Shown piece after piece: positions 1 to 6,951 of a stretch of 15,291 bases of DNA. The DNA is from Cytophagales bacterium (GTDB taxonomy: Bacteria; Bacteroidota; Bacteroidia; Cytophagales; Cyclobacteriaceae). Location: the NCBI GenBank assembly GCA_003537495.1, contig DPSB01000536.1, forward strand, positions 1 through 15,291. Reading direction: 5' to 3'. Position 1 is the stretch's first letter; every line of letters begins with the position of its first letter. The position numbers and the translations under genes are program-made. Under the pieces are notes generated by a model that saw nothing but the letters and a program-made list of their open reading frames with translations, searched no databases and had not been told where the DNA came from.

Positions 1-1752
1 CGCGCTCATGTAGAATGGCAACGAGCCAACAAAGGCAAATGGAATTATAGTTCGAATGAAACAGCTTTACAGGAATTCTGGAAAGAAGGTATTACCCGCA
101 TGGGAAATTATGAAAGCATTGTAACGCTGGCCATGCGGGGCGATGGCGATGAACCCATGTCTCAGGAAAGTAACATTGCCTTGCTGCAAAGAATTGTAGA
201 CGATCAACGTGCTATCCTTCAAGATGTAACTGGTAAACCGGCAACAGCTACCCCACAAGTATGGGCACTCTATAAAGAAGTGCAGGATTATTACGATAAG
301 GGTATGCGAGTACCCGATGATGTAACCCTGTTATTGTGCGATGACAATTGGGGTAACATTCGTAAACTGCCACAGCTGAATGAACCCGAACGCAAAGGTG
401 GTTATGGCATCTATTATCATTTTGATTATGTAGGTGGCCCACGCAATTATAAATGGATAAACACCAATCCGATTCCCCGTGTGTGGGAGCAAATGCATCT
501 GGCTTATCAATACGGAGCCAATCAACTTTGGGTGGTAAATGTGGGCGATCTTAAGCCAATGGAATTTCCGATTTCTTTCTTTTTAGATTATGCCTGGAAC
601 CCCAACGCTATCCAGGCCGAAGATTTAAAACAGCATACCGAACAATGGTGTGCACAGCAATTTGGCGTAACCCATAAACAAGAACTTGCTTCCCTCCTTT
701 CTGGCTATTTAAAATACAACGGTCGTGTTAAACCCGAACTTTTGAATGAAAAAACCTATAGCCTTGAAAACTACAACGAGTTTACGCGCGTGGTTGAGGA
801 CTATAAGAATCTGGAAACGCGTGCAAATGCATTAGCCGCTAAACTCGATCCCGTGCAACGGGAAGCCTATTATCAATTGATTCAACATCCTATTCAGGCA
901 AGTGCAAACCTGTATGAACTTTATTATTATGTGGCCTTGAATCATCAGGCTGCAGCCAAAAACGATTTGCAGGCAAATGTGTATGCCGATAAAGCCAAAG
1001 AACATTATCGTAAAGATTCACTGATCACAGCAGAGTTTCATAAGCGCAATAATGGCAAGTGGAATTACATGATGAGCCAGACCCACATTGGTTATACGTA
1101 CTGGCAGCAACCACCGGTAAACAAAATGCCGGTAGTTAAATACATATCATCAGGTATAAATTTACCAAAGCCCAAACCAATTAGTTCAACAGATGCAAGG
1201 GCGTTGGTACCTCCTGCCGCTACCGGAAATATTTTCTATGAACGCGATCAATATGTTTCAATGGAAGCCGATCATACCACGCGTATCCATAATTCGGATG
1301 GTGTAGCATGGAAAGTAATTCCTGATCTCGGTAAAACAGGTTCGGCTATTACTACTTTTCCGGTAACGGCCAAGGCATCATTATCGGCATCATCACCCTA
1401 TCTGGAGTATGAATTTTATTCCTACAGCTCAGGTAAAGCCAACGTACTGCTTTACTTCTCTCCTACACTTAATTTTCAGGCTTCGCCAAAAGGTTTGCAA
1501 TATGCTCTATCTATTGATGATGAAACCCCAGAAGTGTTTAGTCTCAATGTCGATGATGCTGAACTTAAAACCTGGGAAAAGTGGGTGGCCAATAATATTA
1601 ACATCAAAATAAGTAGTCATAGCATGCAAAAACCGGGTAAGCATACCCTTAAATTCTGGGTGGTGGATTCTGGAATTGTTTTACAAAAAATTGTAGTAGA
1701 TTTTGGCGGTTTAAAACCCAGTTATTTAGGCCCACCAGAAACCAAATTTTAA
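1..1752 (+). CDS. GH115 alpha-glucuronidase, 5' truncated by window edge
   Basis: The reading frame is open from base 1, so the gene starts outside the window; 583 codons are visible of the roughly 830-850 usual for the family. Family knowledge: GH115 removes (4-O-methyl)glucuronic acid from internal and terminal xylose residues of glucuronoxylan, acting outside the cytoplasm. Seen: at the very start the family block around the RAHVEW and FWKEG segments, then LAMRGDGDEPM at visible codons 43-53, then the LLLCDDNWGNIRKLP segment and the GGYGIYYHFDYVGGPRNYKW region of the barrel. An alpha-helical middle part follows, and the last ~170 residues, beginning near YVSMEADHTTRI, match the beta-sandwich C-terminal domain of GH115. 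The N-terminal domain and any signal peptide are not visible. The GH43 gene follows after 17 bp, which suggests one transcript. Assignment to GH115 is firm; exact substrate is inferred. Confidence 0.93.
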   Translation, partial: RAHVEWQRANKGKWNYSSNETALQEFWKEGITRMGNYESIVTLAMRGDGDEPMSQESNIALLQRIVDDQRAILQDVTGKPATATPQVWALYKEVQDYYDKGMRVPDDVTLLLCDDNWGNIRKLPQLNEPERKGGYGIYYHFDYVGGPRNYKWINTNPIPRVWEQMHLAYQYGANQLWVVNVGDLKPMEFPISFFLDYAWNPNAIQAEDLKQHTEQWCAQQFGVTHKQELASLLSGYLKYNGRVKPELLNEKTYSLENYNEFTRVVEDYKNLETRANALAAKLDPVQREAYYQLIQHPIQASANLYELYYYVALNHQAAAKNDLQANVYADKAKEHYRKDSLITAEFHKRNNGKWNYMMSQTHIGYTYWQQPPVNKMPVVKYISSGINLPKPKPISSTDARALVPPAATGNIFYERDQYVSMEADHTTRIHNSDGVAWKVIPDLGKTGSAITTFPVTAKASLSASSPYLEYEFYSYSSGKANVLLYFSPTLNFQASPKGLQYALSIDDETPEVFSLNVDDAELKTWEKWVANNINIKISSHSMQKPGKHTLKFWVVDSGIVLQKIVVDFGGLKPSYLGPPETKF

Positions 1753-1769
1753 TTAAAGCAGAAACAACT

Positions 1770-2858
1770 ATGACTCAAAAATTTTCATTTCGTCTTTTAT
1801 TTGCAGCCTGTTTGTCTTTTGCCATTATCAGTTGTGGCAGCAAACAGGCAACCGAAACAGATTCCGCAGTAACAGATTCAGTTGCAGCACCCATTCCTAT
1901 TTCTCAACCTTTGGTGTCACACCTTTTTACAGCCGATCCTTCTGCGCATGTCTTTAACAATCGCATCTACATTTATCCTTCGCATGATATTGATGCCGGA
2001 ACCGCGCAAGATGATGAAGGTGGTCACTTTGCCATGCAGGATTACCATGTATTTTCCATGGATGCTATTGGTGGCGAAGTTACCGATCATGGAGTTGCGT
2101 TAGATATTAAAGATGTGCCTTGGGCTGGAAGACAGATGTGGGCACCCGATGCGGCATTTGCAAATGGCATGTACTACTTATACTTCCCGGTAAAGGATAA
2201 GAACGATGTATTTAAAATAGGTGTGGCTACCAGTCAGAATCCGGAAGGTCCATTTAAAGCGGAAGCCAAACCGATTGAAGGAAGTTATAGCATAGACCCT
2301 ACTGTTTTTAAAGATGATGATGGCACATTCTACATGTATTTTGGTGGTATTTGGGGTGGCCAGTTACAACGTTGGGATAACAACCAATATAAAGCGGATG
2401 GACAAAATCGTAAACCTGAAGAGCAAGCAGTGCTTCCTCGGATAGCAAAACTTAAAGCCGATATGAAAAGTTTTGCTGAACCGGTTAAAGAAATTCGATT
2501 AGTTGATGCGGATGGTAATACATTTACCGAAAGTCAGAACGATAAACGTTTCTTTGAAGCCGCCTGGGTACACAAGTACAATGGAAAATATTACTTCACG
2601 TACTCTACAGGCGATACTCATTTTATAAACTACGCTATTGGCGATTCGCCCTATGGCCCGTTTACCTATCAAGGAGTAGTGCTGCATCCAGTACAAGGCT
2701 GGACCAATCATCATTCGATTGTAGAAATCAACGGCAAGTGGTATTTATTTTATCACGATGTGCAGCTATCCGGTAAAACGCACTTACGAAATATTAAAGT
2801 TACTGAAATGCAACACAATGCTGATGGCAGCATCGAAGCCATTTATCCCTATAAGTAA
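1770..2858 (+). CDS. GH43 lipoprotein, probable beta-xylosidase / alpha-L-arabinofuranosidase
   Basis: A 362-residue protein. Residues 1-22 form a lipoprotein signal (short basic start, hydrophobic core, lipobox ending IISC with Cys22 as the lipidated residue), followed by a Ser/Thr/Ala/Asp-rich linker to about residue 45. The rest is a single five-bladed propeller of GH43. The three expected acids are in place: Asp56 in TADPSAH (general base), Asp176 in SIDPTVF (pKa modulator) and Glu263 in FFEAAWVHK (general acid). The TADPSAHVF...IYPSHD opening resembles GH43 subfamily 1 members, most of which act on xylo- or arabinoxylo-oligosaccharides; subfamily is my recollection, not a search result. 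No carbohydrate-binding module is present. It probably trims xylose or arabinose from oligosaccharides in the periplasm or at the surface. Its stop codon overlaps the start of the GH10 gene by one base (TAATG), indicating translational coupling. Confidence 0.9.
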   Translation: MTQKFSFRLLFAACLSFAIISCGSKQATETDSAVTDSVAAPIPISQPLVSHLFTADPSAHVFNNRIYIYPSHDIDAGTAQDDEGGHFAMQDYHVFSMDAIGGEVTDHGVALDIKDVPWAGRQMWAPDAAFANGMYYLYFPVKDKNDVFKIGVATSQNPEGPFKAEAKPIEGSYSIDPTVFKDDDGTFYMYFGGIWGGQLQRWDNNQYKADGQNRKPEEQAVLPRIAKLKADMKSFAEPVKEIRLVDADGNTFTESQNDKRFFEAAWVHKYNGKYYFTYSTGDTHFINYAIGDSPYGPFTYQGVVLHPVQGWTNHHSIVEINGKWYLFYHDVQLSGKTHLRNIKVTEMQHNADGSIEAIYPYK

Positions 2859-3946
2859 TGAGGCCACTATGTTATTATAAGTTTTTAGTGCTGTTTGTTG
2901 TTTTGATTTCGTGTAATGCGAAAAAAGATCAGGCAACAGAAAAGAAAGGATTGAAAGATTATTACGAAGATTATTTTCCGATTGGGGTAGCCGTTTCACC
3001 CCGGGCATTGAGTAGCGATGAAGCCGGTTTGATTACTTCGCAGTTCAATAGCGTAACCGCAGAGAATGCGATGAAGATGGGGCCTATTCATCCCAAAGAA
3101 GATGAATACTTCTGGGAACATGCCGATTCGATTGTAGCCTTCGCAGAACGAAATAAATTAAAAATTCGAGGCCATACGTTATGCTGGCATAGTCAAGCCC
3201 CTGGTTGGATGTTTATTGATGCGGACAGCAACCAGGTGAGCAAAGAAGTTTTGTTAGCCCGATTACAGGCGCACATCAATGCCGTAGCAGGTCGGTACAA
3301 AGGAAAGATTTATGCCTGGGATGTAGTGAACGAAGTTATCTCCGATAAGAAGGATGAATTTTATCGTGATAGCCCGTGGTATAAAATCTGTGGCCCTGAC
3401 TTTATTGCCAAAGCTTTTGAATATGCGCATGCGGCAGATCCTGATGCGTTGCTTTTTTACAACGATTACAACGAGATAAATGCGACTAAGCGCAAGAAGA
3501 TAATCCAGATGGTAACCGAGTTGCGCGCTGCTGGCGTACCCATTCACGGTGTGGGGTTGCAGGGGCATTGGTCTGTGTATGAACCTACGCGCGAACAATT
3601 GGATAGTACGCTAACTGAATTTTCTGCTTTAGGATTGCCTTTGCAGATTACTGAACTTGATGTTTCGGTTTATCCGAAAGAACATGGTCGCAGGGAACGT
3701 AAACCCGAAGATGATCAAACGGAATTTACTGCGGAGAAAGACAGTCTGCAAACCGCAGCCTATAAAATGTATTTTGAACTTTTCAGGAAGCATAAAGCCG
3801 CCATTACAAGCGTAACCTTTTGGAATATTAGCGACCGGCATAGCTGGCTTGATCATTTTCCGGTTCGCAATCGCAAAGACCATCCTTTACTTTTTGATAA
3901 GGATTTAAATCCGAAAAATTCGTTTCATCAGGTTATTGATTTTTAA
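2858..3946 (+). CDS. GH10 endo-1,4-beta-xylanase lipoprotein
   Basis: A 362-residue protein consisting of a lipoprotein signal (lipobox LISC, Cys19) and one GH10 (beta/alpha)8 barrel without accessory modules. Seen: FNSVTAENAMKMGPIHP near residues 63-79, RGHTLCWHSQAPGW at 104-117, the acid/base Glu159 in WDVVNEV, FYNDYNE at 200-206, GVGLQGHW at 231-238 and the nucleophile Glu266 in ITELDVS. These are the diagnostic GH10 blocks, and both catalytic glutamates are present. Family role: hydrolysis of internal beta-1,4 bonds in xylan, tolerant of uronic acid side chains and leaving aldouronic acids with MeGlcA on the non-reducing end xylose, which are GH67 substrates. The ATG overlaps the GH43 stop; the esterase starts 3 bp downstream. 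The residues after Cys19 (NAKKDQ) are mixed Lys/Asp, so surface export versus periplasmic retention cannot be decided. Confidence 0.95.
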   Translation: MRPLCYYKFLVLFVVLISCNAKKDQATEKKGLKDYYEDYFPIGVAVSPRALSSDEAGLITSQFNSVTAENAMKMGPIHPKEDEYFWEHADSIVAFAERNKLKIRGHTLCWHSQAPGWMFIDADSNQVSKEVLLARLQAHINAVAGRYKGKIYAWDVVNEVISDKKDEFYRDSPWYKICGPDFIAKAFEYAHAADPDALLFYNDYNEINATKRKKIIQMVTELRAAGVPIHGVGLQGHWSVYEPTREQLDSTLTEFSALGLPLQITELDVSVYPKEHGRRERKPEDDQTEFTAEKDSLQTAAYKMYFELFRKHKAAITSVTFWNISDRHSWLDHFPVRNRKDHPLLFDKDLNPKNSFHQVIDF

Positions 3947-3949
3947 AAC

Positions 3950-5854
3950 ATGATCCGTTACGCAGTTTGCATTTTGTTTATTCTTAAAACCAGTCTACTG
4001 ATTGGTGAAATAAACCTGCCACGATTAATCAGCGATGGCGCTGTGTTGCAGCGGAACATCGAACTTAACCTATGGGGCTGGGCAGCGCCAAATGAAAAAA
4101 TAGAATTGAGCTTTGGTGCAAAGAAATTCACCACACAAGCAAATGAATCGGGCGAATGGTTGCTTAAACTTCCGCCCCAACCTGCAGGCGGCCCGCATAC
4201 TTTGGTTTTCGCAGGAACAAATCAGGTAACGGTAAAGAATGTACTCTTTGGCGATGTGTGGGTTTGTTCGGGGCAATCGAACATGGAGTTACCGATGGAG
4301 CGGGTGAAAGAAAAGTATCTTAACGAGATTGCCAATGCATCGCACGATTACATACGTCATTTTTTGGTGGCCGATAAATTCGATTTTAAGAAAGAACATA
4401 CCGATCTGGATGCTGGTAGTTGGGTTGCGGCAACTCCGGCTACGGTGTTAGATTTTTCAGCAGTAGCATATTTTTTTGCACTTGATCTCTACAAAAAATA
4501 TAACGTGCCGGTGGGATTAATCAATGCTGCATTGGGTGGTTCGCCTGTTGAAGCGTGGATCAGTGAAGATGCGCTGCTTTCCTTTCCTGCTGCCTATAAC
4601 GAGTTACAACGTTTTAAAGTCGATGCCTTGATTAAAGAAATAGAAACTACGGATAGAACTCGTGCTTCGAAATGGTATAGTGAATTAAACAGCAAAGATG
4701 TAGGTCTCAAAAAATGGAATCAGGTTACTGTAAATGATGCCGATTGGAATACCATGCGCATACCCGGTTATTGGGCCGATGGAACGTTGGGTAGTGTAAA
4801 TGGAGCTGTTTGGTTCAGAAAAAAAATAACTGTTCCTGCAAACATGGTTGGTAAACCTGGCAAGCTTTGGATGGGCCGTATTGTAGATGCCGACTCGGTT
4901 TTTGTGAATGGAAAATTTGTAGGCACTACCAGTTATCAATATCCACCGCGCAGATATTCATTTGGAAGTGATGTTTTACAAACTGGAGAAAACGTAATTG
5001 CTGTGCGGGTAATCAGTAATTCAGGTCGTGGTGGTTTTGTTTTCGATAAACCGTACTACCTGGCTGTTGATGCCGATACGCTGGATCTGAAAGGCGAATG
5101 GAAGTATAAACTTGGCACTACTATGCCACCGCTACAAGGCGAACCACCTGTACGTTGGAAACCCGCAGGCTTATATAATCGGATGATTGCTCCATTACTC
5201 AACTATAAAATTAAAGGTGTGATCTGGTATCAGGGCGAATCGAATACACGCGATCCGCTACTGTATGAAAAAACCTTCCCCGCTTTAATTAATAACTGGC
5301 GCAATAAATGGAAGCAAGGTGACTTTCCGTTTTTGTTTGTTCAACTCGCCAACTTTATGGAAACAAAAGCTCAACCAACTGAAAGCGATTGGGCTGCACT
5401 CCGGCAGGCACAACTCAAAACACTTTCCGTAGCCAACACGGCTATGGCTGTAACTATAGACATTGGTGAGTGGAATGATATCCATCCACTAAACAAAGCC
5501 GATGTAGGCAAACGTCTCGCACTGGCTGCGCAGCAGGTAGCCAAAGAACCGAATGCTATTGGTAGTCCCTTGTATGTAAGCCATCAAATAAAAGGAAATA
5601 AAATTGTAATTCATTTTAAGCAAACCGGCAGTGGACTGATAACCAAAGGTGATGCGTTGAAGTATTTTGCCATTGCAGGTGCTGATAAAAAATTTGTATG
5701 GGCAAAAGCCCGCATTGAAGGCAACACAATTGTGGTGTGGAGCGATGCCGTAACCAACCCCGTTGCTGTGCGCTATGCATGGGCCGATAATCCAGAGGGT
5801 GCAAATCTTTTTAACAAAGAAGGATTGCCGGCATCTCCATTTAGTACTGATTAA
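3950..5854 (+). CDS. SGNH-family sialate O-acetylesterase-like protein, probable acetylxylan esterase
   Basis: A 634-residue protein with a probable N-terminal signal peptide (hydrophobic to about residue 19, no lipobox). It opens with the small beta-domain typical of bacterial sialate 9-O-acetylesterases (LPRLISDGAVLQ at 23-34, GDVWVCSGQSNMELPM at 101-116). SGNH blocks: nucleophile Ser110 in GQSNM, block II around GGSP (196-199), block III WYQGESN (426-432), and block V with Asp510 and His512 in NDIHP. About residues 245-385 form an insertion with jelly-roll character (WFRKKITVP, VNGKFVGTTSYQYPPRRY, GENVIAVRV), like the beta-sandwich inserted in the CE20-type esterases. Annotation pipelines often label such proteins sialate O-acetylesterase, but no sialic acid gene is nearby; placed behind GH115, GH43 and GH10, deacetylation of xylan or xylo-oligosaccharides is the better reading. 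That substrate is inference from context. Confidence 0.85.
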   Translation: MIRYAVCILFILKTSLLIGEINLPRLISDGAVLQRNIELNLWGWAAPNEKIELSFGAKKFTTQANESGEWLLKLPPQPAGGPHTLVFAGTNQVTVKNVLFGDVWVCSGQSNMELPMERVKEKYLNEIANASHDYIRHFLVADKFDFKKEHTDLDAGSWVAATPATVLDFSAVAYFFALDLYKKYNVPVGLINAALGGSPVEAWISEDALLSFPAAYNELQRFKVDALIKEIETTDRTRASKWYSELNSKDVGLKKWNQVTVNDADWNTMRIPGYWADGTLGSVNGAVWFRKKITVPANMVGKPGKLWMGRIVDADSVFVNGKFVGTTSYQYPPRRYSFGSDVLQTGENVIAVRVISNSGRGGFVFDKPYYLAVDADTLDLKGEWKYKLGTTMPPLQGEPPVRWKPAGLYNRMIAPLLNYKIKGVIWYQGESNTRDPLLYEKTFPALINNWRNKWKQGDFPFLFVQLANFMETKAQPTESDWAALRQAQLKTLSVANTAMAVTIDIGEWNDIHPLNKADVGKRLALAAQQVAKEPNAIGSPLYVSHQIKGNKIVIHFKQTGSGLITKGDALKYFAIAGADKKFVWAKARIEGNTIVVWSDAVTNPVAVRYAWADNPEGANLFNKEGLPASPFSTD

Positions 5855-5890
5855 TCAAAACTTAAAAAACAGAACGCAGCTATTTGTGAA

Positions 5891-5919
5891 AATCGATTAT
5901 AATACGACTACAAACGATT
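5891..5919. promoter_or_regulatory. Candidate LacI-family operator, two CG-centred boxes
   Basis: In the 69-bp gap before the LacI gene two similar boxes occur, AATCGATT (5891-5898, a perfect 8-bp palindrome) and AAACGATT (5912-5919). Their central CG pairs lie at 5894-5895 and 5915-5916, 21 bp apart, close to two helical turns. Viewed differently, AATCGATTAT (5891-5900) and ACAAACGATT (5910-5919) are inverted repeats matching at 8 of 10 positions around a 9-bp spacer. LacI-family operators are characteristically palindromic with a central CG, so autoregulation and control of the downstream genes by the adjacent regulator is a reasonable inference. No clear TAnnTTTG -7 element was found in this gap. 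Confidence 0.35.
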
Positions 5920-5923
5920 AACC

Positions 5924-6949
5924 ATGAATCCCCCTAAAGAGATTACTATATACGATATCGCCAAAGTTCTGAACGTATCACCGGCCACGGTTAGTCGTGG
6001 GTTGAAAGACCACCCGGCTATCCGAAAAGATACCAAGAAACGAATTCTGGATGCGGCCCGTAAAATGGGTTATCAGCAAAATACATTTGCGAGCAATCTC
6101 AGGCGCAGACGATCCAATACCATTGGTGTTATTATCCCCCGACTGAATAGTTACTTTATGTCAACGGTAATTGCGGGTATGGAGAAAGTAGTTAATGAGC
6201 GTGGTTATAATTTAATTATCAGTCAATCGCAGGAATCGTTCAAGAAAGAAATTGTGAGCGTAAATACGATGTATGATAGTCGTGTAGATGGTTTAATGGT
6301 TTCACTTGCCTATGACACCGAAGATACTGATCATTTCGAAGTTTTATTAAAGAAGAAAATTCCCCTTATCTTTTTCGATCGTGTAATCGATCATCCCGGC
6401 TGTACCAGTATTGTAATTGATAATCGACAGGCTGGCTTTGATGCCACCAATCATTTACTCAGTCAGGGATGCAAACGTATTTTACAAATTGCGGGTAACC
6501 TGAGCCGAAATGTATATGCCGATCGGTTGGAAGGCTATAAGCTGGCTCTTGCAAAACATAATGTTGCGTTTGATCCTGATTTGGTTATCAGCAATTCATT
6601 ACTGAGCGAACAAAGTGGTGTGGATGCGGCTTTGCAAATTATTAGCATGGAGCAGCGGCCCGATGGAATTTTTGTGAGCAATGATACGGCTGCTGTTGCC
6701 TGTATGCGACAATTAAAATTAGCTGGAATAAATGTTCCACAGGATATTGCGGTTGTCGGCTTCAACAACGATCCGATTTCAAAAGTTATCGATCCTAACC
6801 TTACTACCATTAATTATCCTGGTCATGAAATGGGTGAAGTGGCAGCGGCTACCCTCGTTAATAAATTAGATCAACCAAATTCGCCCAGCGTAAATACAAT
6901 TGTATTGCGTCATGATTTAATAGTTCGTGAATCTTCTACTCGGAAATAA
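5924..6949 (+). CDS. LacI-family transcriptional regulator
   Basis: A 341-residue cytoplasmic DNA-binding protein of normal family length. Seen: the helix-turn-helix in ITIYDIAKVLNVSPATVSRG (7-26), the third helix TKKRILDAARKMGY (37-50), the hinge with FASNLRRRRS (55-64), then a periplasmic-binding-protein-like effector domain beginning NTIGVIIPRLNSYF and containing SRVDGLMVS, LIFFDRV, DGIFVSNDTAAVACM and AVVGFNNDPIS. Hinge Leu59 is where the LacI family inserts its minor-groove leucine. The effector is unknown; a xylan- or glucuronate-derived sugar is likely given the neighbours. It starts 69 bp after the esterase and ends only 2 bp before the GH67 gene, so it is probably co-transcribed with the enzymes it controls. 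In many Bacteroidota polysaccharide loci the regulator is instead a hybrid two-component or AraC-type protein. Confidence 0.93.
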   Translation: MNPPKEITIYDIAKVLNVSPATVSRGLKDHPAIRKDTKKRILDAARKMGYQQNTFASNLRRRRSNTIGVIIPRLNSYFMSTVIAGMEKVVNERGYNLIISQSQESFKKEIVSVNTMYDSRVDGLMVSLAYDTEDTDHFEVLLKKKIPLIFFDRVIDHPGCTSIVIDNRQAGFDATNHLLSQGCKRILQIAGNLSRNVYADRLEGYKLALAKHNVAFDPDLVISNSLLSEQSGVDAALQIISMEQRPDGIFVSNDTAAVACMRQLKLAGINVPQDIAVVGFNNDPISKVIDPNLTTINYPGHEMGEVAAATLVNKLDQPNSPSVNTIVLRHDLIVRESSTRK

Positions 6950-6951
6950 TT

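Noticed and set aside
3263..3598. 111-codon open frame on the minus strand inside the GH10 gene
   Set aside because: It lies fully within a gene with all GH10 catalytic blocks intact, has no recognisable domain, and resembles other antisense shadows in this window.
3950..5854. Role in sialic acid metabolism
   Set aside because: The family name suggests it, but no sialidase, NanA, NanE or sialate transporter gene is nearby and the surrounding genes all concern xylan and uronate.
5898..5905. TATAAT-like sequence before the LacI gene as a sigma-70 -10 box
   Set aside because: No -35 element lies at a suitable distance (the nearest TTGTGA is only about 8 bp upstream), and Bacteroidota promoters use a different -7/-33 consensus.
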